A DNA stretch of 64,000 nucleotides from the NCBI GenBank assembly GCA_026120035.1, contig JALRME010000016.1, positions 372,001 through 436,000 on the forward strand. Reading direction: 5' to 3'. The stretch comes from Coleophoma eucalyptorum (lineage: Eukaryota; Ascomycota; Leotiomycetes; Helotiales; Dermateaceae). This document shows positions 12,185-24,423 of this stretch, piece after piece. Below the pieces are notes generated by a model. It was given only the letters and a program-made list of their open reading frames with translations, did no database searches and was not told where the DNA came from. Positions within the stretch are counted from its first letter, which is position 1. Each line of letters begins with the position of its first letter. A program made the translations under genes and the position numbers.

Positions 12185-12942
12185 AATTAAAAGAGCAGCG
12201 TGACGGGTGTCTCGTTTCCTTGAACCAACTGACGTCGGATTACCACGTTAGGGGGCGAGATGACACGGGTAAGGATTTGAATTGAATGGATGGTTGTAGG
12301 AATGAAGTTGATTATGTTTTTCTAAAATCATAGAGCTTTTCGGGTACCTGAACGCGGTGACATCATTCCCCCCCCCCTCCCCCGCGTTTTGGAGCAAGCC
12401 GTGCGTAGCGCAGAGGTCCAAGAACCAGGCTTCCAAAGGAGCCGAAATGCTGCAGTAAGATACGGTAATACTTGATGCCATAGTATTATTTGTGATAATG
12501 TGAGCGACAAATAAGAAAATAGGCAAGATATTTTTACTGCCAAGATACTTTGGATCACTGGTTGTAATATACGTTTCAATATGAAGGAGATGATATGACT
12601 AGAAGCCAGAGGCAGTTTGTTTTCCAATTGCTTGTTCCTTATATAAATATGCATTAAATATTTTAGAGAAAGTCCCAAAGTGAAGAAGAAAAAGAGAATA
12701 AATTTGAGTGGAAAGTATGACGCAGCCCTCCAGAGGCACACAGATGCGAGATGCTACTAAGGGCAGTGTCCTGTTTACCACACACACGCACTGAACGGCC
12801 CCCCCCCCTCATGCAAGAATAAGAGATAGCATGCGAACACCTAGCGAAGAAAGGAAGATTACAAAAATCCGAACCGTAGGAATCACAGAGGTTCATAAAC
12901 GCCCCATCCGATCCTCTTCCCCTATCTCTTTAAGTCAGAACT
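12185..12942. other. Promoter-side spacer of acid phosphatase
   Basis: This spacer lies between the acid phosphatase start and the next minus-strand stop. It contains two C10 tracts (12368-12377 and 12799-12808). Overlapping minus-strand frames here are low-complexity and not supported. Confidence 0.5.
12368..12382. repeat. Poly-C tract (C10 T C5-type)
   Basis: A C10 run is followed by T and a further C5 in noncoding DNA upstream of the acid phosphatase. It is one of several long C/G homopolymers in the window. Confidence 0.85.
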
Positions 12943-14184
12943 TCAATACCGATGACTTCTACGGCTGCCAGCATTACTAACACTATCACTAGGTGCAACA
13001 CTCCTTTCATAGCCGATACCAGAGATGACACTTCGAGGCAAAGGCACATGGCGAGCGGTGACCCTGCTTCCTTCACCTCCTAGCTCAGAACGCGGAATCA
13101 TCTTGACTGTCGAAGTGCTGACTCTGCTACTGGCTTGTGGTGGGATATAAGTCAGAGGCTTGGCAGTTGAGGATGACACATGGCTCTTTGCCACGCTCTT
13201 TACCACACTCTTCCCAGACTGCGAGGGTGCTCTGCTTGGAGCTTTGCTCCTACCTGCCTCGCTCCTGCCTACCTCGCTTCTGCCTTCGTGTTTCGAGGAT
13301 GTGCGGGCGACGTGCGATCTTGCAACGGTGCTTGGAGGGAGAGGTGGTAGAGCTGTGAGCGATGTGATTTGGCTCTTCGGTGGAGGGGGCAGGATGGTGA
13401 GCGGACGATGAGAACCAACTTCGGATATTGAGCGACTGCGCGGTCGGCTTACTACGCTGGCATCGTTATTTAGGTACCTCTCTTCGTCGCGGGAATAACG
13501 ACGATCTTCGATTCGATGCATATCGCTTCGTCCAGATAGTGGCGGTCTACTGGCAGCAACGGTATAGTTGCCACCTGTGTACGAGTAGCGAGGAGCCCTG
13601 GAATCACGTGTAGAAACATGAGTCCTTGCCGGTTCCATCTCGATTCTGTCAACGATATGTACCGAGGGAGCATCGACACCATAGCTGGAATAAGCAGGTC
13701 GAGATCCTGCATATGACACCGAGGCCCTGCGCTGAATAGGTCGTTCGGTCATCTCCTCGGGCTCTTCAGATCGGACCATGGCGTAAGCGATGGCAGCACC
13801 AGCTGCCGCTCCAAGCATGGTGCCGATGAAGGCTTTGCTGGACAAGCCTGCAGAAGGAATATCTTCCCGGTTTGACCCCTTCCAATGCTGAGAAGTCTCA
13901 GTAACACGCCTGACAAGACGCATCGGGCGCTGTTCAACTTCTGTTGGCAGAGGGCAGGACTCGTAGCGACGAGGAGCCTCGGGTCGATAATCCCGAGTTT
14001 GGGTGGAGTACCGCGACTGAGTCTGAGAATCCGAACCTGACCCGGCTTCTGACCCTCCTTCACTCGAGATGCTTTTCGCGACGTCATGTTGCCAGTCTAA
14101 AACTCGGCGGGCCTCTTTCTCTGTCGAAGCCGTCTCGATGACGGAGCGGTGAGTGCCAGCACGAGATAGGACACCACTAGGCAT
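12943..14184 (-). CDS. Ser/Arg-rich hypothetical protein with one Gly/Ala helix
   Basis: This is a single-exon frame of 413 aa when begun at the ATG at 14184 (MPSGVLSRAG). The open frame reaches 14394, but the extra part reads like an untranslated leader. I do not recognise the family. The protein is largely disordered and rich in Ser, Arg and Pro. One short hydrophobic, glycine-rich stretch near 115-133 (AFIGTMLGAAAGAAIAYAM) resembles a membrane-anchoring or glycine-zipper helix. Later parts include PPPPK and PPLPP runs, repeats of the type GRSEVGRSEAGRSK (about 300-320) and several SRxS sites that look like kinase targets. It could be a membrane-tethered scaffold or simply a lineage-specific disordered protein. 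Frame length and codon regularity support that it is real. Confidence 0.75.
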   Translation of the reverse strand: MPSGVLSRAGTHRSVIETASTEKEARRVLDWQHDVAKSISSEGGSEAGSGSDSQTQSRYSTQTRDYRPEAPRRYESCPLPTEVEQRPMRLVRRVTETSQHWKGSNREDIPSAGLSSKAFIGTMLGAAAGAAIAYAMVRSEEPEEMTERPIQRRASVSYAGSRPAYSSYGVDAPSVHIVDRIEMEPARTHVSTRDSRAPRYSYTGGNYTVAASRPPLSGRSDMHRIEDRRYSRDEERYLNNDASVVSRPRSRSISEVGSHRPLTILPPPPKSQITSLTALPPLPPSTVARSHVARTSSKHEGRSEVGRSEAGRSKAPSRAPSQSGKSVVKSVAKSHVSSSTAKPLTYIPPQASSRVSTSTVKMIPRSELGGEGSRVTARHVPLPRSVISGIGYERSVAPSDSVSNAGSRRSHRY

Positions 14185-15691
14185 TATGGCGGATGAGATA
14201 CTTTCTGAAGGTTGAAGAGTAAATTCGAAAGATTTTGGTGACACTTCGACGTCGAGTCGGAGAAGGAAAGAGATCTCGTGAGAGTCAGATGTAGAAGAAA
14301 AGTGGTGGTAGTGAGACCAGGTGATCGCCAAAAAAACAAAAGTGGCAAACAAAAAACTGTTGTGTGGAGGAACTAGAATGCACAAAGCCACCAAAATACA
14401 AGGTAACTTGACTTGAGAGATGTTGAAGCAAGCTTAGCGGAAGAATTAATAGATGTCCAAGTACTCGAAGTATATAAGCAAAGCTGCAGCGAGCAAAAGG
14501 GATAGACCGCCAATTCTTCTCATGCAGATGACGCTAGATGAGGCGAGCCCGGGATGGGTAGGAGTCGATACAGCAGCACACACGCCAGTACTCCACATAG
14601 AGGACCATACTTACAGCCATGCATGGGTACATGCAGGCCCGACCCCACAGTCCAGTTGTTGTTCCTATACACTTAAGCGCACCCATTCATTCCCCCAGGT
14701 ACGGTGAGTTGCAAATCCTCTTTGGACTGGATGCATCAACCTAATTCTGACCGGTGCCACGTTGAAGAGTGGCTCGCGCGAATGGGATGAACCGGTGCAT
14801 CTCCCGGCGCTCGTTGTGAAGAGTGATGTGGGAATGTATGTGGCATGCGATGCATCTGTTCTGTGCGTGCATACACGTGCAGTCCTTTCATCTATTTCGC
14901 TGGAATGGGATCGCCTCGTTGTCACGATTGGATTATGGTATTGTGAATAGGATCAAATAGGAAGAGGAGTCTAGACTAACTTTACGGCGGTTCGTGCGCT
15001 TCATTTTCGACCAGTCATTTGAGGCGAACTGACAAGAGGCCCGATTATATCACGAGACATTTGGGTGTGTGGTTCTGCGACCCGAGAGATGGCTGGACCA
15101 TTCAACATGCAGAGAATTCACAGAGAATATGGTTCTGTAGTAATCTGGGCGTTGTCAATGACTGTGATTGATTGATAGCTTATTGCTCCGCTCAAACCCT
15201 CCCACTTTCGCACATCGTATGGCAAAACAACAAGCATACTCAAACATGACACGCAGCCTCGTCGACAATGCAATGCATGCCTACGGGCGGCCTTACTACC
15301 TAATCGTCCAAGGCAAGATGTCGAAGACATCAAGTGATCCTGAATCCAGAATGCTCCGAAATGATACGTATGATATCGTGAGCCACTTGGCCATGGATAG
15401 AATGACAAAAGAGATGTGGGCCAAGTTGAAGTGGCCCACGAAGACGACTAAAGCGTCTTGGATCTGTTGTTGAACGCCTGATGTTTTGGTTGCAAAAACA
15501 GAGACAGAGCACACAGACACCCAAGCCCGGCGACCTCGAGCGTAGACAACGATGTTGGGATCGTTGTATCTGCTTGAAGCCCCGCTTTCACCTTTGAGAT
15601 CGATCAATCTCCCTGTGTCCACCCATTGCTCCTCTTCTTGAGGGCATCTCCCGCCGCTTCCCCAATCGCGGCTCTATTGTGGTCTATGTAT
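14185..15691. other. Intergenic, no supported gene
   Basis: Several 60-110 codon frames occur on both strands at 15118-15622, but they overlap and have no recognisable motif. The region should carry the 5' leader of the Ser/Arg-rich gene and the 3' UTR of the NEP1 gene. Confidence 0.5.
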
Positions 15692-16519
15692 CTAACAGAT
15701 GTCCCAGACGTCTTCAGCGGCGTGGCAAAACTTGCTGCATGCGACACTTGCTGAAAGACTAAAGTTGCTAATGGAAATCTTCTCGTCGACAAAGGCGTCG
15801 GCGAAGTTATCCGAACCCTTTGCCATGGCTCCTACAAAGACACAGATGCTCTCATCCTCGCCCACTGACTCCACGTACTCTCTAACCTTGACCAATGGTG
15901 CATCAAAACTCAATGTGACCTTGCGGCAGTTGGGTGGAAGATGATCAGAGATAGGGTTGGGGATCACTCTGAGGAGTTTCTCCTGAGAATTTGTGGAGCG
16001 GATCGACAAGCGGTGTAGCAGTTGCACCATCAACCCAGCGAAACGTTTGAAAGTACGTGGAATTCGGACAGTGGGGCTGACTTCGATGAGAACACCTTTA
16101 GCGGTGTGTATGTATATCTGAAGCTTGCCAGCCTTGTTCACTGGAGAATCGAGAAGGGTGAGGAGACACTGTGGGTTTTCATTAGCTGCTGCTCGTTCGC
16201 CTCATGATTAGAGGCCCGATGGTGTTTGCCAAACCTGATGTGTAATATCCGGGCGCGCGTCACTGATATCCCGATTCATCTTCCTCATGACTCCGATATG
16301 CTCATCGCTGTTCAGGAGGGAATATTTCTCGTCCTGTCGCGCACCTGGACCTCTGCCCCCACCATGGGATGCCTTGTAGGTCTCGAGACTGGCATTGGAC
16401 AACACAACAATCAAGCGCTTGGTGTCCTTATCGGTAGAGGGGATTGGGACATGCTGTTCAGCGACCAGATTTGGCAGAGCTGGGGGAGGGAGCGATTGGG
16501 TTCCTTTAGAAGAAGACAT
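15692..16519 (-). CDS. EMG1: Nep1/Emg1, 18S rRNA pseudouridine N1-methyltransferase
   Basis: This is an essential SPOUT-class methyltransferase that modifies a pseudouridine in 18S rRNA during 40S assembly in the nucleolus. Exons 16519-16235 and 16168-15692 (intron 66 bp with a GTTTGG donor, phase 0) give 253 aa, close to the roughly 252 aa of the yeast protein. A short disordered N-terminus precedes [16 protein letters not shown]. Then come YSLLNSDEH and DARPDITHQ, and after the intron [33 protein letters not shown] and VFVGAMAKG (the SAM-binding knot region). The C-terminal [20 protein letters not shown] is typical. The reading ends DVWDIC, matching the usual short C-terminus, so the frames at 15296-15622 are not part of it. 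Identification is firm. Confidence 0.96.
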
Positions 16520-17860
16520 TAGTAAATTTGCGGCAGAAGTTGAATTCGCGCAGGTTCTGTGAGCCTTGGAAGATGTTGAATCGCTCTCGTTGGCGGGGAG
16601 GGGTCTGTGTTGAAGGAAGAAAGATTGAAAAAGGTCAAAATTTTGCCTCTAATCTGCATTCGCGAGGAATGAGAACCTTGGTCCAACGGCACTCAACACA
16701 GCTGCGGGACAGGGCAGAACAAATCGGGGCGGTTAGTGAGCTTACTTTGACGCTTTACGACACGTTCCTGAGGAGAAGACATATTGAGACGATGGAGCTA
16801 GAATTCTATTTTCCGGTTAGCAACGCGCGCCTCGAGCCAGTTGGTATGTATTGGAGGAAGGGGTTGTACAGTACACTGGTGAAGCGGGTGAACAGATCTT
16901 TGAAGAGTCGTAGAAGGCGTGGTTCGTCTTGGAGTGGAAGTGTGCTGATTATAAGACAGTAAAGGCTGACTGAGATGGATGAGGGGAAAACTCTTCTCTG
17001 GTGGTAGTGCTGAGCGGGATGAATCCTTCGATAAAGTACCCTTCCTTCTTCGGACTTTCTAAGCTCCCGCACCATAATTTCGTAACCCGCCGACCGCTCG
17101 GAGCATTTCGCTGACCGAAAGTGGACAAACCCAACCACCTGTCAGATAGTGTACGAAAAAGGAAATAACGGTGCGGCGAGTTTCTTAAATCTTGAACGCC
17201 GTGCTTCGTACATGGTACAACGTGCTTTATGACCTGCTAGACCAGTCCAAAACAAAATCGTCGCGACTTCTTTTCCCTTCTGTTGTTACCTTTTCTACTC
17301 CTGGAAGAATTCCTCGCTTGCAATCTCCGAGTATGCGTTGCTACGGCATGTGGCCGTTGCTCCCCTTTGCCCCTCCATAATACCGTGAGGCACGAAGGGT
17401 TCTTAGCATATTTTCGAGGATTGACAGGTATTGCCAATATCCATTGTGCCGTGCCTGTCCCGCACTATTTAGAGTTAAGGTTGAGAGGGGATCTCAATGC
17501 ACTCCGCTAATGAGTGTTGGAGCAAGGCTGCGTGTTACGGGTTGTAAGATCAAAACTCGGTCAGGTAGAACTGAAGTTTCGCGGTCTTGGGCGTTCATTG
17601 TGTATCTGCACCCCATAGTTCGACTGCTAACCTAGCATTTGTTTACAGGCAAGGACTGCATCGTATTTCCTTAACATACCTTTGGCATGTAGCTATGTCT
17701 GAGCTCATCACTGGGGCCCCTTCTTATACCTCATTCTTCCCCACCTTCTTTTGGTTTTTACAGCAAGCTGTCACAAACCTGTCTTCGTCGATTTAATGAC
17801 GATAGTGTGACCACGTTCGTTTGAATCCCATTGTTCTGGCGGCTCGCATTTTCTCACATC
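16520..17860. other. Intergenic between divergent NEP1 and receptor-like gene
   Basis: This should contain two divergent promoters. The longest frames (16528-16962 +, 16806-17138 -) overlap each other and show no family features. Confidence 0.5.
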
Positions 17861-19111
17861 ATGTTTCATCACTCCATAGTCAACTTCTCGTCAAGCATGA
17901 CCTGGGATTTGGCGAGCTGGAGAACACGCGCCGAGAATCTTAAGCTGCTATATTATTCGCTCTTTGCATTAGGCTGGCTTTTTGTCGGAGTCCGCACTTT
18001 CGTGCGGTGTCGTTTGGTCCGAAATGTTTCCGCCGATGACCTCTTCTTGTGGGCAACTCTGGTAACTCGCTATCCATCCTCTGTATGAGCTTCCAGAGGC
18101 TGATAACTCTTAAAAGGTCAGTTATACTGCTTGTATCATCTTGGGATTGAAAGCTGTGAAATATGGAGTCGGCAGTCCACCACCGTCGGACGTACAAGCA
18201 GATGATGGGATGCAGCTTTCGAGCGCGATGAAATACCTGTTCTTCAGCGAGAACCTTTCGATCTTAACCGTCGTCCTGGCACGTATCACGGCAGCCATAT
18301 ATTTTAGACCGGCAGCCAAGTCTACAGCGAGGGCGCAAAGTCTCTTATTCGCTATAGCTGCACTTTCAACTGCGTCCGGATTTGCTTTCTTCTTGACGAC
18401 TTTCTTTCAATGCTCCCCAGTTGCTTATTACTGGACTTCTTGGCAGGGCAATAATGGCAGCTGTACCTCAACTGTATCCGTAGCTAATATGGGTCGGTTA
18501 TATGCTAATATCGGTTGCCTTGCTGACTGGGCGTTGGCTTTACTGCCCCTGTGGTTGTTTTCGGATGCTGATATGAACGTGCCGACTCGGCGGGGCATGG
18601 CAGCACTTTGCGTCCTGGGTATATTGTGAGTGCTTTGGAAACTCCATTCAGGCTCTCAACTTACATATCATAGTGCCGGTATAACAGCTCTGGTGCGTAT
18701 TCCAGGCTCGAGATTGATGATCAATACACAAGCCGTCTTTTACGACTGCGTGCCTGTTGCTATGAGGTGAGTTGAAAGCCCCAGGGTTCTCGCTCAGTCT
18801 AACACCCGAACAGCGCTATCCTCGAACCAGGAATTACTATCATAATCCTCTCTGCGGCGTCATTCCGACCATTGCATCCAGAATTCTTCGCTTATACATC
18901 GTCACCACATGAGTTTTTTCAGTCCACAGATGAAAGATGCGATGAAAAAGAGCAGAGTTCTTTTCATAGAGCGACCAGATCCAGATCGTACAACAACTTT
19001 GTGCCACTAACACGAACCGGGTCCGACGCGCAGCCACTGGCCAGTTTAGCAATCCAGCGTCGACACTCCCAAGATCTGAAAAGAAACGCAGAGGAAATGG
19101 AAGGTTCTTAA
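17861..19111 (+). CDS. Rhodopsin-like (PTH11-related) integral membrane protein
   Basis: This multi-helix membrane protein belongs to the fungal rhodopsin-domain group and lacks CFEM. Exons 17861-18061, 18117-18625, 18674-18766 and 18814-19111 join in phase (introns 55, 48 and 47 bp) to 366 aa. The start is the ATG at 17861; another Met lies 12 codons downstream. Hydrophobic segments can be seen around LLYYSLFALGWLFVGVRTFV, the helix starting VSYTACIILGLKA, NLSILTVVLARITAAIYF, LLFAIAALSTASGFAFFL and CLADWALALLPLWLF. The typical SADDLFLW element replaces the more common WDDY. The cytoplasmic tail is short. A potential N-glycosylation site lies in NNGSCTSTVS. It is a distant relative of the CFEM receptor at 7.6 kb, not a recent tandem copy. 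Its function is unknown and is presumed to be sensing. Confidence 0.86.
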
Positions 19112-22105
19112 ATCTCCTCTCTTATGTCACTCGCATGAGTTTGGTGGCCTCACAGGTATGCACGAGCTTCTTGGAAGGAAGGGAGGCAACCGCTTGGCAC
19201 CTTGGCTCTTTCTCTTGGCTTTCGGGGTAATTCTTGATCCTTTGCAGGTTTCTAGAGTTTTAGATGTTTGTTCGTAGTTCGGCCATGGATTTGATCGGGG
19301 GACTTGATCGGGACTTGGTAATGCTTGTGTTGGCTTGGAGTTTCTTAGACTTTTGATGAACGGATGAACGGTGACATGCCTTTTATCAAGTAGGCTGGAG
19401 GAAGGAAAGATGTTTGGTAGATTTGGAGCTTTGGTGCCTTTCGTAGATTCTACTTCATTATTAGTATAGCTTGATCTTCATCCAGTGTCCTGAGCTGATC
19501 TGGCCTATGGCACGAGTACAGATACAATAAGTTCTCCACAGATGTTTCTCTAATGCTATGCCCCTTCTTAAATCCAGATATAGAGACTTTTCAAGTGCGA
19601 ATGTGCGTACATGTTCAGCTTGACAAGGAATTGAGAGCCTTGAACTCACAAGCGGCAGACTTGCTACCTTACACTTCCTTGATCATTTTTGATCCAGAAA
19701 ATGACGGTGAAGAAGAAATGGCCCACGGTTTTCCGGAAGCCTTCCATCCAGAGAGCTACAAGCAGAACAAGCGCGAAACGAGAAAAGCTTCTTTTCTCAT
19801 CAAGGTTGGCGTAAAGGAAGATCAATCCATCATCAACGCTGACATGTATCAATAGCCCATGTCTCGTTTAGGATTGCCAAGCCCCTCTGCCCCTTCTTTT
19901 TCCAGATAAGCTTTCAAGCTTACTTGACGGTGCAAAGCCTGTGCATGCATGAACAACCATCCACCCATCATCTCAAAAATTCTCGCACTAAGGAGCATCC
20001 GTGGGTTTGTGACACAAAATCGTGGCGGTACGGGCACGGAACACTCGGCTAGGAGGATCGGGGACACAATGGAAGGAGGAGAGGTATATGGTAAGTGTGG
20101 CGAGTACGAATATGAGAGGTTCAAGGTCAGTTGGACGAGACGCGGTCGTAGATCATGTGGTTCTGTAACATACTAAGAGCTATGTTGAAACAGGGAAGCG
20201 AGCGCAGAAGGGATAAGGGTTCGGATGGCAGGTGTCAACACTTATCCTGCCATTGTCATTTGACGGGTGAAAATTGAATACAATTTGGAATTTCTGAGAT
20301 TCTTCTTTACGTCATATGTAATGGCTGAACTGGAGGACATAGCAGTCACGATTCGAGAATGGAGACCCGAAATGGTGTTGTACGAGGTAGTATCGCGCTG
20401 TCGCTTAAAGTAAGCTGCACTCACTCGCAATGTGATTGTCAGAAACGTGGGGGGGTTTTTGAGCGTAGAAGTCCAAGGAGAGATAAAGATCTTCACTTGT
20501 TCAAAATGGAAGAAATTGTACCGTCGGCGAGAACATGACGCTCCGATATAGATTTCTAGCATTTCAATTCAGGTTGTCGAACGGCACTGCACTTTTAGAG
20601 CGCCTATAACACGGCACTTCGATCTTGATCCGATCTTCACGCGCCTCGGGACTGGTTCCGAGTATTTGACGTGAGTAAACGAGGATTGGCAGTCTTTAGG
20701 GAAAGGGGGGCGCCTTTTGTCATGTATTATCTTTGTCTCGAGCAGTTTGCTTTCCCGAGGCCTCAATACACATCGTGGCTATACTGCCCACCTATCTTGA
20801 AACGGTGACAATCGCACCCAGCAACTGTCATGCCCACATGGCTAACTGGAGCATTCAATATACTTGACGCCACCAAAGACCGAAAGCACAATGATAGATT
20901 GTAAGCGTAAACACTATCGAGGATAACCTTCTTTTCTTGTACAGCATCCGAAGTATGGTAACGTCAGCGGAGCCTGGTGGAGCCGGTACGTTCGGTTTGA
21001 GGCTCGTCATGTTTGATCTAAGGTTGAGATGATATCGACAAGGCGAACAGCTGAAAGGATTTAGCCCTGAGGAAGACTGCAGGACCTAACTCTATCGCCA
21101 AGGCGGGAGATGTGATTGGCTGTTTACTTGGCTCAAACCCAATGCCCCGATCAAATGAATCGCTGCTTCGCTTGTTCCTCTTCCTCGCGCCTGCTACTTG
21201 CTCAGGCATCGCGGTCACAACAACCATAAATCCCCACCTACAGAAGCAAAACCCGCTCATTTTCGTCTGATATCGTTGCTCTGGCTTATCTGCTCTCCTG
21301 GATTCCCATGTTGCAGTGCTTCATCTCATCGGAGCAGCCTTTCTCCTGCCCTATAGCGACCCCCGGTCGTCGTTTGGATGGAGCCGGTACTGCCAAGGTC
21401 AAACGAGAATGGTTTCCGGCTAAGCTGGCTCATACACCACCCCTTCACGACCGCTGCACATACCCTCTGCTGAACAGCACGGCTCCTTTCAGTCCAGCTT
21501 GATACTTCAGACTGTACTGACAGCCCTGTCACCGACCCGCTTCGACATCAGATCAACGAGGCTCGGGCTTGGTCTGATGATGCTACATCCACTTTCGGCT
21601 GCTCGCTTGTCCCTGGATGAGATGGCAGGTAGACCGCAACTGCGACAACTTGGACTTCACCTCCAGTTTCACACACTCAATGCGACAACGGCTCTCCAGT
21701 ACTGCACTCCTGGTTTACCATCGTTTATTGTTGCTGCAGGCTTCTCATATCCGAACTGGGAGCAGATGGACGGTGGGCCTGTGCATGCAAACTCTAAGAT
21801 CAAGTTCCAGGTGAATGCCAAGAATTCTAGATAAGTACACTTCGCAGCCCTTTCTCTCTCTCTCTCTCTCCTTCTATCTTCATCCACTGCATACTTCAAT
21901 TCTTGCGCTGGCAAACTCGGCGGGATTCTTCCATTACCAACATTCCTTCTTTTCTTTGATCACGTTGAGCGTGCATCTTATTCAGCTTTTCACTTCTACG
22001 CCTCGACGGTTACACTCTTTTGCAAAACTCGACTGTCGTTTGATTGAATAATCCGGGCAATATCATCCTTCAACAACAAGTCTTAGATATACTGTTTTAT
22101 TCAAA
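19112..22105. other. 3-kb intergenic region
   Basis: No gene is supported. Frames of 60-110 codons at 19553-19855, 20242-20562 and 21499-21834 have no recognisable features. A (TC)n run at about 21851-21871 and a pyrimidine-rich stretch precede the secreted-protein gene and probably belong to its promoter and 5' leader. Confidence 0.5.
21851..21872. repeat. (TC)n microsatellite
   Basis: This is an uninterrupted CT/TC run of about 20 bp, 235 bp upstream of the secreted protein start. Pyrimidine-rich promoter tracts are common in filamentous fungi. Confidence 0.8.
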
Positions 22106-23278
22106 ATGCAATTCTCCAAGATCGCCGCTGTGGCTAGCTTCTTTGCTACTTATGCTGGAGCCACCCCAAGTCCAGCAGTAGAAGAGCGCGCAGCTGATTC
22201 CACGACGCTATCTGCCAATGCAATCCAGAGTGGTTCTTTTGTGGATGGAAGTGCTGAGGTTGGAGCTGCTGAGGTTGGACAGGCCAAGTCTGCGACTTCA
22301 ACAAACAACTTCATCAACACCTGTTCTGGCAAGACTTTGACCAACGGACTTCAGATTCTGACCGGATCATGCAACGGAATTCGTAAGTGTTCTTGGCGGA
22401 AGGATAATTGGTTATTCGACTGACGGTTTGTAGCTATGGGTGATATCCCAGCCAAGACTGCCATGGTCTCCTCAGTTATAACCTTCCCACAAACCAACGG
22501 AAAAGCAATTGCATCAGACACGGACTTCAACATCACGGTTCAGATGGCCAATATAGTAACTGGATCCTTCACTAATGCCGATGCAACCTACTACGCTGCG
22601 CCCCAGGCTTTGTCAGGAGGAAAGGTAGTTGGACACACCCACGTTACAGTCCAAGATATGGGTAGCAGCTTGAACCCAACCACGGCTCTGGATGCAACCA
22701 AGTTCGCGTTCTTCAAGGGTATCAATACCGCAGCCGATTCTAAAGGAGTTCTTTCCGCAGCTGTTACCGGTGGTCTACCAGCTGGCAATTATCGCGTATG
22801 CACCTTGGCCTCGGCCTCTAACCATCAACCGGTCCTGATGCCCGTCGCTCAGCGAGGAACTGCCGACGACTGCACGAAGTTCACTGTCAGTGGAAACGGA
22901 AAAACTGCCAATGCTGCATCCGATAGTGGAAGTGGCGGAGTAGCAGCTGCCGCTGCCGCGGCTTCTGCTGTTTCGAACGGCGCTGGAGTATGTCAATCGC
23001 TTTGATAAGCTTGGATATTGAGGCTAACATATCATAGAACCCTGACCCTAATGCTAGCTCTACAGCAAAGGGAAGTGCGTCCACCACCACGAAGGCCTCT
23101 AACTCTAAGGCTACAACAACCTCGAAAGCTGGTATGTATTGTAATCCAATTGATTCAGAATCTGTGCACTAAATATCATACAGCCAAAGCCGCAGCTACT
23201 ACCGCATCATCCAAAGGAAGTGCAAAGAGCAGCAGCAAGAACGGCAAGAGACACACACGCCGACAGTTTATCTCCTAG
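22106..23278 (+). CDS. Conserved fungal small secreted protein, Ser/Ala-rich tail
   Basis: Exons 22106-22382, 22434-22987, 23038-23131 and 23184-23278 join in phase (introns 51, 50 and 52 bp) to 339 aa. A signal peptide spans about 1-19 (MQFSKIAAVASFFATYAGA), with a possible dibasic or Glu-Arg propeptide site soon after. The conserved core (about 70-255) includes NFINTCSGKTLTNGLQ, GSCNGI, the motif GGKVVGHTHVTVQDMG, TKFAFFKGIN, GGLPAGNYRVCT and NHQPVLMPVAQRG, plus four to six cysteines. The tail (about 260-339) is low-complexity Ala/Ser/Thr/Lys ending KRHTRRQFIS, with no GPI signal. I recognise this core as a widespread ascomycete secreted family, often mislabelled as a ribosomal S17-like protein in databases. 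Its biochemical role is not known to me. A link to secreted plant elicitors is possible but unchecked. Confidence 0.88.
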
Positions 23279-24423
23279 AGAGAATTTCGCACGTACCGGA
23301 GGTCAGAGTTCACAAATTAGGAGAGAAGGATATAGACGAGAGCGGAAGATGTTAATCATGTAGGAGAGAGTGTGATAAAATGAGGATGGGTTTGGGGGTC
23401 TTACGAAATTTCCTTCTTTTCTGCTGGTTCTGTGTTAAATTACCCCCCCCACTTGATCAAACTTCTTGAATGAAGTCTTGTTATCAATCGCGTTTGGAAT
23501 TCTTTTTCATGCATTGTGAAGATTGTTTCTGCGAAAAAGAATAGTAATACTTCTACCTATGCTTTCCTTTGCTGTACCGTGCTATGCAATCCTGAGGTGA
23601 ATCACACCTTCCAAAGAGCATGCAGAATGTCATGATCGATCACCAAGAACTATAGAATCCTTGGTTTAATAAATCCCAATCCTTCCTTCTTCCAAGCAAA
23701 CAAAACAGAACAAAACGATTTTCCTTGGTCCTGCACGCAAAAGCCATCGTTCATCTTGGTATTCTTGACCTTTCTACATTCCTTCCTTCATCCCTTCTAT
23801 CCTGCCTTGGCTACCCGCTGCTCTCTTAGTAACAATAGCCTTGCCCATGAAGGCCAAGGAAACCAATTGCGGACTAGGAATAGCAATACTCGTTTCTAGA
23901 GGGCAGGCAGGAAGGTCATACCGAAGCCCGGTGAAGCGCCGAGTAGGTTTGACGTGGGATTACGCTTAGAATAAGGAAGAAGGTTGAGACAGCAGCCGTG
24001 CCATCTTTGCTGATCTTAAGATGGCAGCCGTTCCATGCTGGGATTAACAGCCCCCAGCAGGGGAGTCTCAGACACGTGCCAAGAGGGATTTGAGACGGGG
24101 GGAGGAGGAGAAAAAGAAAAGGAGACGGGAGTTTGTATTGTGCGTTGTGCAAATAGATTGGATGAATATTATTTGTGCATCGAGGGTTTGAGCTTTTTGT
24201 GGTTTTTCTTTTTTGGGTGGTGCTGATCGATGCTGGTTTCACTCCATGGGCAAATTGCTTTAGGCGGTGTCTAAGGTCGCGTTCTTGGTGCCTTGGAATC
24301 CAGGCGCAATATCTCAAACACGCGACGGCCGTCCTTACCCCAGAATCAACGACTAGTCCAGCTCCACCTTTCATTGAAAGCCCAGTTTCCAGGTATAGAC
24401 ATACTGGATACGATGTGAGCACG
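23279..24423. other. Intergenic, 3' UTR and promoter sequence
   Basis: This contains a C8 run at 23443-23450, within the likely 3' UTR of the secreted protein, and pyrimidine-rich DNA near 23740-23820. Frames on both strands at 23916-24429 overlap and lack motifs. The plus-strand frame merely runs into the first ankyrin exon. Confidence 0.5.

Noticed and set aside
15118..15622. Frames downstream of the NEP1 gene that could be a C-terminal extension
   Set aside because: NEP1 proteins end shortly after the EDVW segment, and the stop at 15692 gives the normal length; no splice is needed.
7628..19111. Possible recent tandem duplication of receptor genes (7.6 and 17.9 kb)
   Set aside because: They share only the general rhodopsin-like layout. 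Intron number, CFEM presence, loop motifs and tail differ, so they are distant relatives.
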